NCBI GenBank assembly: GCA_017619985.1 | Contig: JAFZRG010000173.1 | Span: 1-15,910, forward strand | Direction: 5' to 3' | From: Bacillota bacterium | GTDB lineage: Bacteria; Bacillota; Clostridia; Peptostreptococcales; Anaerovoracaceae | DNA length: 15,910 bases | Shown here: piece after piece, positions 1-7,111 of the stretch | Position numbering within the stretch: the stretch's first letter is position 1 | How the letters are laid out: the number at the start of each line of letters is the position of its first letter | The notes under the pieces: model-generated | Databases searched by the model: none | What the model was told of the DNA's origin: nothing | What the model saw: only the letters and a program-made list of their open reading frames with translations | Program-made: the position numbers and the translations under genes

Positions 1-22
1 CCAGGATCAAACTCTTAATGAA
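1..22 (-). rRNA. 16S ribosomal RNA, 5' end only
   Basis: The complement of positions 1-15 reads AGAGTTTGATCCTGG, the universal 16S 5' motif (E. coli 16S nt 8-22, the 27F primer site). Extrapolating seven bases puts the mature 5' end near position 22. The gene runs off the window at position 1 and the rest of the rRNA operon lies outside. The exact mature end is estimated from E. coli numbering, not seen. Confidence 0.93.
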
Positions 23-273
23 TGGTATGTTAAGCATTTCTGCTTATCATCGAAGTTTGAGTTAAACTCATTTTGAACGTCTTGCGTTCTTTTTTCGCTT
101 TGCGAAATTATTGTTTTTCGGAATTGTACGAAGATCCATATCTACCTTATTTGCAGATTGTATCTTTTGTACTTTTCTCGTCTTTGAGGTCAACTTAATG
201 ACCCCTTCGACTCAATTTCTACACTATGATGTTTTCAAGGTTCACAGTCCCGCTTGGACGCGGAACATTTAAG
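23..273 (-). other. rRNA operon leader with boxA-like antitermination element
   Basis: About 250 nt of AT-rich, non-coding leader lies between the rRNA promoter and 16S. On the minus strand positions 243..231 read GAACCTTGAAAAC, resembling the boxA antitermination/processing element of Firmicute rRNA leaders. A 6-bp hairpin (93-98 with 102-107, loop TTT) lies nearer 16S; on the minus strand it is followed by A residues, so it is not a terminator. It may belong to the RNase III/16S processing region, but the matching 3' sequence is outside the window. No protein gene is supported here. Confidence 0.6.
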
Positions 274-302
274 ATTATACGCACCCGTTTCCTGCTTGTC
301 AA
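274..302 (-). promoter_or_regulatory. rRNA operon promoter, consensus sigma-70 type
   Basis: On the minus strand the -35 is TTGACA (302..297) and the -10 is TATAAT (279..274), with a 17-bp spacer; both hexamers match consensus exactly. Immediately upstream (about 303-335) is an A/T-rich tract with runs of A and T, as in UP elements of rRNA promoters. Transcription would start near 267 and run into the 16S gene. The promoter begins only about 55 bp after the stop codon of the deoC fusion gene. Confidence 0.9.
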
Positions 303-356
303 CAAGAATTTCAACATTTTTTAAAAGTTTTTTGTGGGCGCAGATCTTACCGTTTT

Positions 357-1580
357 TCAGAGGTTCCGGCCCAGCGCTTCCGCCTGTTCCAGAGCCTTGT
401 GACCCTCGATATCGCCGGGGTCCATGCAGCCTTCCGCCGTGATCACGCCGAGGTTTTTCCACCCCACGTAACCGGTGAACGCCTTGTACATCTCGATCAT
501 CGGTTTGGGCACGGTCGTGTCCGTATCGCCGTAGGGCGAGAGCAGCACGCTGCCCTTGACCGTCATCTTCGAAGTCTGCATGCAGATCATGCGGTCGAGC
601 ACCGTCTTGATCTGCGCGGTGAACCCGTAGAAGTAGACGGGCGTCGCGAAGACGATGACGTCGTCGGTGTACAGATGCGGCATGATGCGCTGCATGTCGT
701 CATGGATCGCGCATTCCCCGCCGTGCTCGAAGCAGTAGCGGCAGTCCGTGCAGGGATGCACGCTCAGGTTCGCCACGTTGAACACGTGGACGGTGTGACC
801 CGCTCCTTGCGCTCCGCGGCAGAATGCGTCCACGAGAGCTGCTGTGTTGCCGCTCATCTTGGGGCTGCCGTTCAGCACCAGGATGCTCTTCGGGGTCAGC
901 ACGTCTTCGGCTTCCTCCGTCTCACCTTCCGGTACCTTACAGATCTCGATGCCTGCGGATGCGCCGATGCGGTCCGCGCCGGCCTTGATCATCGCCAGTG
1001 CCGTCTCGCGGTCACGGATGCCGCCGGAGGCCTTGACCTGCACGTTCCTGCTGACGGATCCGCGCATGAGCTCCACAGCATGGACGGTCGCCCCGCCCTC
1101 TCCGAAACCGGTAGACGTCTTGACGAACGCAGCGCCTGCCTCTTCCGAGAGCTTGCATGCGTCCACGATCTCGCCGTCGGTGAGCGCGCCTGTTTCCAGG
1201 ATCACCTTGACGATGGCGCCGTGCTCCGCCGCCGCATCGCAGACAGCCTTGATATCGTCGAAAACGGCCTGTTTGTGCCCTTCCTTGAGCAGGCCGTATT
1301 CCATGACCATATCGATCTCTTCCGCGCCGTTTTCGCAGGAATAGACGGTCTCAAAGACCTTTGCTTCGGTGGACATGGCGCCGAGAGGAAAACCGACGAC
1401 TGCGGCGATCTTTACGTCGCTGCCTTCCAGTTCTTTCTTCGCGACAGGAACGAAGCGGCTGTTGACGCAGACCGCGTAGAACCCGTGCTCCTTCGCTTCC
1501 CGGCAGAGCTTCTGAATGTCCGCGATGCCTGCGCCGGGCTTCAGCAGCGTATGGTCGATGTACTTTTCCAGACTCTTCAT
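357..1580 (-). CDS. deoC: Deoxyribose-phosphate aldolase fused to a flavin reductase / iron-sulfur flavoprotein-like domain
   Basis: The 407-residue protein has two modules. Residues 1-215 are a complete DeoC aldolase, which cleaves 2-deoxyribose-5-phosphate to glyceraldehyde-3-phosphate and acetaldehyde in deoxynucleoside catabolism. The Schiff-base lysine is K154 in KTSTGF, the second active-site lysine is K183 in VKASGG, and the acidic residue is D90 in EID. After an acidic linker (217-231), residues 232-407 look like the NADPH-dependent FMN reductase/flavodoxin-2 fold: an FMN phosphate loop NGSPKMSGNT (237-246) and a cysteine cluster C277-x2-C280-x2-C283-x6-C290 followed by DDM, as in iron-sulfur flavoproteins. 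DeoC alone is usually about 215-225 residues, so this is a fusion in one uninterrupted frame. A GGAGG lies 5 nt before the ATG, and the gene starts 10 nt after hpt. The physiological link between the two activities is unknown to me. An internal GTG with its own ribosome binding site could also yield the flavin domain alone. Confidence 0.9.
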   Translation of the reverse strand: MKSLEKYIDHTLLKPGAGIADIQKLCREAKEHGFYAVCVNSRFVPVAKKELEGSDVKIAAVVGFPLGAMSTEAKVFETVYSCENGAEEIDMVMEYGLLKEGHKQAVFDDIKAVCDAAAEHGAIVKVILETGALTDGEIVDACKLSEEAGAAFVKTSTGFGEGGATVHAVELMRGSVSRNVQVKASGGIRDRETALAMIKAGADRIGASAGIEICKVPEGETEEAEDVLTPKSILVLNGSPKMSGNTAALVDAFCRGAQGAGHTVHVFNVANLSVHPCTDCRYCFEHGGECAIHDDMQRIMPHLYTDDVIVFATPVYFYGFTAQIKTVLDRMICMQTSKMTVKGSVLLSPYGDTDTTVPKPMIEMYKAFTGYVGWKNLGVITAEGCMDPGDIEGHKALEQAEALGRNL

Positions 1581-1590
1581 AGATGCCTCC

Positions 1591-2130
1591 CTAGTCTTCC
1601 TTGATCCAAGATATATATGGAAGATTTCTGTACTTCTGATCGATGTCCAGGCCGTAACCTACGATGAACTTGTCGTCGACGACGAAGCCGGTATAGTCCG
1701 CCTCGATGTCCGCCTTGCGGCGGGCAGGCTTGGACAGCATGGTGACGATCTTGATGCTCTTCGGATTTCTCTTGGCGAGATACTCCTTCAGATAGGCGAG
1801 CGTGAGGCCGCTGTCGATGATGTCTTCCACGATGAGCACGTTCTTGCCGGCGATGTCGCTGTCCAGATCCTTCAGGATGCGGACGACGCCGCTGGTCTTC
1901 GTGCCGCTGCCGTAAGACGAAACGGACATGAAGTCCATCTCCACGTCCAGGCTGATGGCCCGCATCAGGTCCGCCATAAAGGGAACGGACCCTTTCAGGA
2001 TGCCGATCAGGAACAGGGACTCGCCCTGATAGTCTTCGCTGATCTGCGCGCCCAGCTCCGCAACTTTGTCCGCCAGCTGTTCTCTGCTGATCAGGACTTC
2101 CGTAAAATCATACTTTTTCTTGGCAGCCAT
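1591..2130 (-). CDS. hpt: Hypoxanthine phosphoribosyltransferase
   Basis: The 179-residue cytoplasmic purine-salvage enzyme transfers phosphoribose from PRPP to hypoxanthine (and usually guanine), giving IMP or GMP. Visible features are the LKGS loop (45-48), the flexible-loop segment SSYGSGTKTSG (71-81), the PRPP-binding signature VLIVEDIIDSGLT (98-110) with the E102-D103 acidic pair, and the purine-binding segment VDDKFIVGYGLD (151-162). The length is normal for the family. The ATG at 2130 is chosen because GGAGGAGG lies just upstream; an upstream in-frame start would add Arg-rich residues that do not fit the family. The start overlaps the end of engB by 23 nt, implying translational coupling. 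Confidence 0.95.
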   Translation of the reverse strand: MAAKKKYDFTEVLISREQLADKVAELGAQISEDYQGESLFLIGILKGSVPFMADLMRAISLDVEMDFMSVSSYGSGTKTSGVVRILKDLDSDIAGKNVLIVEDIIDSGLTLAYLKEYLAKRNPKSIKIVTMLSKPARRKADIEADYTGFVVDDKFIVGYGLDIDQKYRNLPYISWIKED

Positions 2131-2755
2131 CGATCGTTTCCTCCTCCGACTCCGTGGGACCAGGGTGATAGGCCGAAAGGATCTCATCCATCGCGGAAAG
2201 GACCTCTTCGGTGCCCGTTTTATGCAAAGCCGATACCGGGATGACCCGGTCGGTCTTTTTCAGCTTGAGTTCGCGGCGGATGACCGCGAGATTTCTGTTC
2301 AGCTCGTTTTTGCTGACCTTGTCCGCTTTCGTCGCGACGACGAGACCGTCCAGGCCGTAGTACTGCAGATACTCGTACATCTGCCGGTCCTGGGCGGACG
2401 GCGCATGGCGCACGTCCACGAGCTGCACGACCTTCAGGAGATCCGGACGGCCGGAGAGATACTCCTCCATCATCGGACCCCACTTTTCCGCCTCCGCTTT
2501 CGACACTCTGGCGAAGCCGTAGCCCGGCAGGTCCACGATGCGGAAACTGCCGTTGACCGTAAAGAAGTTGATCGTGCGGGTCTTGCCCGGGTTCTGGGAG
2601 ACCTTCGCCAGTTTCTTGCGGTTCATCAGCAGGTTGATCAGGGAAGACTTTCCCACGTTGGACCGGCCGGCGAAGGCGATCTCGGGGACGCCTTCCGGCG
2701 GATACTGTTCCCTGCGGACGGCAGACGTCAGGAACTCGACGCTCTTGATGATCAT
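2108..2755 (-). CDS. engB: Ribosome biogenesis GTP-binding protein EngB/YsxC
   Basis: This 215-residue TRAFAC-class GTPase of the YihA/EngB/YsxC family is required in Bacillus for late 50S subunit assembly. The G motifs are in order: G1 GRSNVGKS (30-37), the switch I threonine region PGKTRTINFF (56-65), G3 DLPG (75-78), G4 TKAD (142-145) and G5 SAL (175-177). A short acidic tail follows residue 198. The ATG is embedded in an ATGA overlap with the lon stop, so translation is probably coupled. A lon-ysxC pair is the standard Firmicute arrangement. Larger in-frame extensions upstream lie inside lon and are rejected. Confidence 0.95.
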   Translation of the reverse strand: MIIKSVEFLTSAVRREQYPPEGVPEIAFAGRSNVGKSSLINLLMNRKKLAKVSQNPGKTRTINFFTVNGSFRIVDLPGYGFARVSKAEAEKWGPMMEEYLSGRPDLLKVVQLVDVRHAPSAQDRQMYEYLQYYGLDGLVVATKADKVSKNELNRNLAVIRRELKLKKTDRVIPVSALHKTGTEEVLSAMDEILSAYHPGPTESEEETIDGCQEKV

Positions 2756-5121
2756 TCGATGGCCTCTCTGACTGCGTCGTCGATCTTCTTCAGCAGGACG
2801 AACTCCATCTCGTCGCGCACGACCTGCGGCAGATCGTCCAGATCGGGCTTGTTCTCTTCGGGGAGCAGCACCTTCTTGATGCCCATGCGGTGAGCCGCCA
2901 GCATCTTTTCCTTGATGCCGCCCACGGGCAGCACCTGCCCGCGCAGCGTGATCTCGCCAGTCATGGCCACGTCTTTTCTCACGGGCCGTCCGGTGAGCGC
3001 CGAGATGACGGATACGCACATCGTAACGCCCGCAGAGGGGCCGTCCTTCGGCGTCGCGCCTTCGGGGATGTGGATGTGGATATCCTTTTCCTTATAGAAG
3101 TCCTCCTCGATCTTCAGCTGTTTGCTGCGGGAACGGATGTAGCTGATGCCCGCTTTCGCGGACTCCTGCATCACATCGCCGAGCTGGCCGGTCAGCTGCA
3201 GTTTGCCGCTGCCGGGGAGCACTGCCGTCTCGATGAACAGCGTATCGCCGCCCACGATGGTCCAGGCGAGGCCCGTAGCGACGCCGACTTCGCTCTTGCC
3301 GAGCAGCTTGTCGTAGTGGAACTTTTTCTTGCCCAGATACTCGTTCAGATTGGAAGCCGTGATGGAGAACTTCGCTTCCGCGCCTTCTCCGCCGGACGCG
3401 TTCTGCGCCTCGATCACCTTGCGGGCGACCTTGCGGCACAGATTGCCGATCTCCTTCTCGAGGCCGCGCACGCCGGATTCCCTCGTGTAGGAATTGATGA
3501 GCGCGCGGATGGCACCTGCGTGGATGGAGATGTTCTTCTCACTCAGGCCGTTGTTTTTGATCTGCTTGGGCACGAGGTACTTCTTCGCGATATTGAATTT
3601 CTCTTCCTCGGTGTAGCCGGAGATGGAGATGACCTCCATGCGGTCCAGCAGCGGCCGGGGAATGGTGTCTGTCGTATTCGCCGTCGTGATGAACAGCACG
3701 CCGGACAGATCGAACGGGACTTCGAGGTAGTGATCCACGAATTCCTTGTTCTGCTCCGGGTCAAGCACTTCGAGCAGCGCGGACGCCGGATCGCCCCGGA
3801 AGTCGGAGCCGATCTTGTCCACTTCGTCGAACAGGAACACCGGGTTGGCGGTGCCGCAGTCCTTGATCGCGCTCATGACCCGTCCGGGAATGGCGCCGAT
3901 GTAAGTCCTTCTGTGACCGCGGATCTCCGCTTCGTCCCGCACGCCGCCGAGGCTCATGTGCACGAACTCGCGGCCGATGGAGCGGGCGATGGATTTCGCG
4001 ATGGATGTCTTGCCCACGCCCGGAGGTCCGACGAGGCACAGGATGGGTCCCTTGTCGACTGCCGGTTCTTCGCCCTTGGACAGCAGCACCTGCACGGCCA
4101 GATATTCCAGGATGCGGTCCTTGACCTTATCCAGGCCGTAATGATCGTCGTCCAGGATCTTTTTCGCCTTCAGCAGATCGATCTCCGATCCGCTGCGCTT
4201 GTTCCATGGCAGCACGAGGATCCACTCTACGTAGCTGCGGATGACGGAAGCGTCCGGAGAGTTCGAAGCCATCTTGGAGAAGCGGTTGATCTCCTGGGTC
4301 ACCTTCTTCGTGACGATGGGAGCGAGGTTCAGCGCTTCGAGCTGCTTCTTCCATTCCGCGGCTTCGTCTTCCGCGTTGTCGTCTCCCAGTTCCTCCTGGA
4401 TCGCGCGGATCTGCTCTCTCAGGTAGTATTCGCGCTGGGACTTGTTCATCTGGGTCTTGACCTTGCTTGAGATCTTGTCCTCCAGGCGGAGGATCTCGTT
4501 CTCACGGGTCAGGTATTCGATGACCACGTTCAGCCGCTCGGCAATATCCATGGTCTCCAGGACCTTCTGATATTCCTCGGGCTTCAGCTCCATATTGGAA
4601 GCCACGATGTCCGCCAGTCTGCCCGGTTCCTCGATGCTCTCCACGCCGTGGAAGATCTCCGAGGACATCTTGGGATTGCTCTCGAGATATTCGCGGAACA
4701 GGTTGAGGACCGTCCGCATGCGGGCGATCTGTTCGGGCGTCTTGACCTTCTGGGAAGGCTCCTCGATCTTCGAGACGCTGGCGAGGAAGTACGGCACCTC
4801 CTGGATCATCTTCTCGATCCTGGCGCGATACTGCCCGTCGACGAGCACCCGGATATTGTCACCGGGGAGCTTCAGCATCTGCTTGACCTTCGCGACGGTC
4901 CCGACGTGGAAGAAGTCCTTGGTCGTGGGAAGATCCGTGTCGATGTCCTTCTGGGACGTCAGAAACACGGTCTGGTTCATCATCATGGCGCGCTCGAGCG
5001 CCAGGATGGACTTTTCCCTGCCCACGTCGAAATTGATGACCATATTGGGATATACCGTCAGTCCCCTTAAGGGAATGAGCGGCATCACCTGAAGTTCTTC
5101 TTTTCTTTGTGCTTCGTCCAT
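2752..5121 (-). CDS. lon: ATP-dependent protease Lon (LonA)
   Basis: This 789-residue full-length LonA degrades misfolded and regulatory proteins in the cytoplasm. Order of parts: N-terminal LON substrate-binding domain (about 12-205), coiled region (about 205-260), AAA+ module with Walker A GPPGVGKT (365-372) and Walker B VFLFDEVD (428-435), then the C-terminal serine protease domain with catalytic S696 in KDGPSAGV and K739 in GGIKEK. The Ser-Lys spacing of 43 equals that of E. coli Lon. An AAGGAAAG lies just before the ATG, which follows the clpX stop by 20 nt. The stop overlaps the engB start (ATGA). No CIRCE-type heat-shock operator is visible before the operon. Confidence 0.97.
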   Translation of the reverse strand: MDEAQRKEELQVMPLIPLRGLTVYPNMVINFDVGREKSILALERAMMMNQTVFLTSQKDIDTDLPTTKDFFHVGTVAKVKQMLKLPGDNIRVLVDGQYRARIEKMIQEVPYFLASVSKIEEPSQKVKTPEQIARMRTVLNLFREYLESNPKMSSEIFHGVESIEEPGRLADIVASNMELKPEEYQKVLETMDIAERLNVVIEYLTRENEILRLEDKISSKVKTQMNKSQREYYLREQIRAIQEELGDDNAEDEAAEWKKQLEALNLAPIVTKKVTQEINRFSKMASNSPDASVIRSYVEWILVLPWNKRSGSEIDLLKAKKILDDDHYGLDKVKDRILEYLAVQVLLSKGEEPAVDKGPILCLVGPPGVGKTSIAKSIARSIGREFVHMSLGGVRDEAEIRGHRRTYIGAIPGRVMSAIKDCGTANPVFLFDEVDKIGSDFRGDPASALLEVLDPEQNKEFVDHYLEVPFDLSGVLFITTANTTDTIPRPLLDRMEVISISGYTEEEKFNIAKKYLVPKQIKNNGLSEKNISIHAGAIRALINSYTRESGVRGLEKEIGNLCRKVARKVIEAQNASGGEGAEAKFSITASNLNEYLGKKKFHYDKLLGKSEVGVATGLAWTIVGGDTLFIETAVLPGSGKLQLTGQLGDVMQESAKAGISYIRSRSKQLKIEEDFYKEKDIHIHIPEGATPKDGPSAGVTMCVSVISALTGRPVRKDVAMTGEITLRGQVLPVGGIKEKMLAAHRMGIKKVLLPEENKPDLDDLPQVVRDEMEFVLLKKIDDAVREAIE

Positions 5122-5141
5122 TGTCTTTCCTTGGTATATGC

Positions 5142-6434
5142 CTAACTGATCTCCTTATCCTGCGCGTTCTCGCCGAGCACGAGGGTGGGTTCGCCGCCCT
5201 CCACGCAGGCCTTGGTGATGACCACTTTCTTTACGTCGTTCCTGGACGGGATCTCGTACATGATGTCCGTCAGGATCTCTTCGACGATGCTGCGCAGGCC
5301 TCTGGCGCCGGTCTTCTTGGACGCGGCTTTCTCCGCGATCGCACGGATCGCCTCGGTCTCCACTTCCAGTTCGACGCCGTCCAGTTCGAACAGCTTCTTG
5401 TACTGGCGGATCAGGGAGTTCTTCGGCTCGGTGATGATGCGCATGAGCGCGTTCACGGAAAGCTCGTTCAGCGTCACGATGACAGGCAGCCTTCCGATAA
5501 GCTCGGGGATGAGCCCGTAGCGCAGCAGGTCTTCGCTCTGCACCTTCTCCAGGATCTTCGGGTCCTGCTTTTTTGTGGAGACGATCTCGGAATTGAAGCC
5601 GATCGTCTTTTCGCCGATGCGGTTCTGGATGATCTTATCGAGACCGTCGAAAGCGCCGCCGCAGATGAACAGCACGTTCGTCGTGTCGAACTGGATGAAC
5701 TCCTGCATCGGGTGCTTTCTGCCGCCCTGGGGCGGAACGTTGGAGACCGTGCCTTCCACGATCTTCAGCAGCGCCTGCTGCACGCCTTCGCCGGAGACGT
5801 CCCTCGTGATGGAGGGGTTCTCGCTCTTGCGGGCCAGCTTGTCGATCTCATCCACGTAGATGATGCCCTTCTGGGCTCTCTCCACATCGCCGTCGGCTGC
5901 CTGGATCAGGCGCAGCAGGATGTTCTCCACGTCTTCGCCGACGTAGCCGGCTTCCGTCAGGGTCGTCGCATCCGCGATGGCGAACGGAACGTCCAGGATC
6001 TTCGCCAGCGTCTGGGCGAGCAGCGTCTTGCCCGAACCGGTCGGCCCGATCATGACGATGTTGCTCTTCTGGATCTCCACGTCGGAATCCTCGCGGGCCG
6101 CTTTCAGACCTTTCTTCGGCTTGGCGGGGAGATTGTTGATCCGCTTATAATGATTGTAGACTGCCACAGCCAGCATCTTCTTCGCGCGGTCCTGGTCGAT
6201 GACGTAATCCGCCAGCGTCGCGTCGATCTCCTTCGGCTTGGGCAGTTCGCCGCCGAACTCCAGGGAAGCGGACTCCCTGATCTCGGGGAATTCCTCCGCC
6301 AGGATGTCGTCGCAGAGCCTGACGCATTCGTCGCAGATATAGACGTCCGGTCCCGCGATGAGCCTGCGCACCTGGCTCTGCGGCTTGCCGCAGAAACTGC
6401 AGGTCAATTCTTTGGAACTATCGAATTTTGCCAT
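5142..6434 (-). CDS. clpX: ClpX, ATP-dependent unfoldase subunit of ClpXP
   Basis: This 430-residue AAA+ unfoldase recognises substrates and threads them into ClpP. The N-terminal zinc-binding domain carries C12, C15, C34 and C37. Walker A is GPTGSGKT (130-137), the pore loop GYVG (163-166), Walker B IIYVDEID (191-198), the ClpP-docking IGF loop residues 278-280, and the sensor-2 motif GARGLR (376-381). Length is typical. It starts 21 nt after the clpP stop and ends 20 nt before lon. The ribosome binding site is weak (AGAGAAG), so expression may depend partly on ribosomes finishing clpP. Confidence 0.97.
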   Translation of the reverse strand: MAKFDSSKELTCSFCGKPQSQVRRLIAGPDVYICDECVRLCDDILAEEFPEIRESASLEFGGELPKPKEIDATLADYVIDQDRAKKMLAVAVYNHYKRINNLPAKPKKGLKAAREDSDVEIQKSNIVMIGPTGSGKTLLAQTLAKILDVPFAIADATTLTEAGYVGEDVENILLRLIQAADGDVERAQKGIIYVDEIDKLARKSENPSITRDVSGEGVQQALLKIVEGTVSNVPPQGGRKHPMQEFIQFDTTNVLFICGGAFDGLDKIIQNRIGEKTIGFNSEIVSTKKQDPKILEKVQSEDLLRYGLIPELIGRLPVIVTLNELSVNALMRIITEPKNSLIRQYKKLFELDGVELEVETEAIRAIAEKAASKKTGARGLRSIVEEILTDIMYEIPSRNDVKKVVITKACVEGGEPTLVLGENAQDKEIS

Positions 6435-6455
6435 AGGTCTTCTCTTGTCTTTCGT

Positions 6456-7040
6456 TTAGCGTTTTTCCACGACCTGGTCGATCAGGCCGTAGGCGGCCGC
6501 CTCTTCCGCGGTCATGTAGTTGTCGCGCTCCGTATCGGCCGCGATCGTCTCGAGCGACTGCCCCGTCTTCTCCGCCAGGATGGCGTTCAGCTTTTCGCGG
6601 AGCTTCAGGATATGCTCGGCCTGGATCTTGATGTCGCTGGCCTGACCCTGCGCGCCGCCCAAAGGCTGGTGGATCATGATCTCGGCGTTGGGCAGCGCGT
6701 AGCGCTTGCCTTTGGCGCCGGAAGCCAGCAGGAACGCGCCCATGGAAGCGGCCATGCCGACGCAGATGGTCGACACGTCCGGCTTGACGTACTGCATGGT
6801 ATCGTAGATCGCGAGTCCTGCGGTGATGACCCCGCCGGGGCTGTTGATATATAAATTGATGTCTTTATCCGGATCCTCGGACTCCAGGAACAGCAGCTGC
6901 GCCACCACGAGGCTGGCGCTGGCGTCGTTCACCTCTCCGTCCAGGAAGATGATGCGGTCCTTGAGTAAGCGGGAATAGATATCGTAGGAACGTTCCCCGC
7001 GGGACGTCTGCTCCACGACGTAGGGGATGAGATTGCTCAT
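6456..7040 (-). CDS. clpP: ClpP, ATP-dependent Clp protease proteolytic subunit
   Basis: This serine peptidase forms the tetradecameric barrel that works with ClpX. With the start at 7040 it has 194 residues and the catalytic triad S99 (GMAASMG), H124 (IMIHQP) and D173 (DTERDN), close to B. subtilis numbering (97/122/171). The start at 7040 is chosen because AAAGGA (7054..7049) is 8 nt upstream of it; an ATG at 7049 would add three residues but sits inside that same AAAGGA, leaving no spacing. The gene lies 71 nt after tig and 21 nt before clpX. Confidence 0.96.
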   Translation of the reverse strand: MSNLIPYVVEQTSRGERSYDIYSRLLKDRIIFLDGEVNDASASLVVAQLLFLESEDPDKDINLYINSPGGVITAGLAIYDTMQYVKPDVSTICVGMAASMGAFLLASGAKGKRYALPNAEIMIHQPLGGAQGQASDIKIQAEHILKLREKLNAILAEKTGQSLETIAADTERDNYMTAEEAAAYGLIDQVVEKR

Positions 7041-7076
7041 GTGCTCCATCCTTTCGATTTCTCTTGCGGATGATTC

Positions 7077-7100
7077 AGGCGGAACTTTTGGGTTCCGCCT
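7077..7100 (-). other. Perfect 9-bp hairpin between tig and clpP
   Basis: The minus-strand RNA would form AGGCGGAAC / GTTCCGCCT (7100..7092 with 7085..7077) around a 6-nt loop, 11 nt after the tig stop. No T tract follows in either direction, so it is not a canonical intrinsic terminator. It may be a partial attenuator, an RNA-processing site, or a 3'-end stabiliser that sets the tig to clpP ratio; the role is inference. Confidence 0.65.
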
Positions 7101-7111
7101 GCGCTCATCGT

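Noticed and set aside
93..107. 6-bp hairpin in the rRNA leader as a terminator of the upstream operon
   Set aside because: On the minus strand it is followed by A residues, not T, and it lies downstream of the rRNA promoter inside the leader.
5109..6854. Long open frame on the plus strand opposite clpX and clpP (similar ones opposite lon at 2890..4470, the deoC fusion at 399..1604, tig at 7064..8431 and the SLH gene at 10880..12103)
   Set aside because: They mirror confidently assigned minus-strand genes in GC-rich DNA, have His/Arg/Asp-rich low-information translations, and show no ribosome binding site or known domain.
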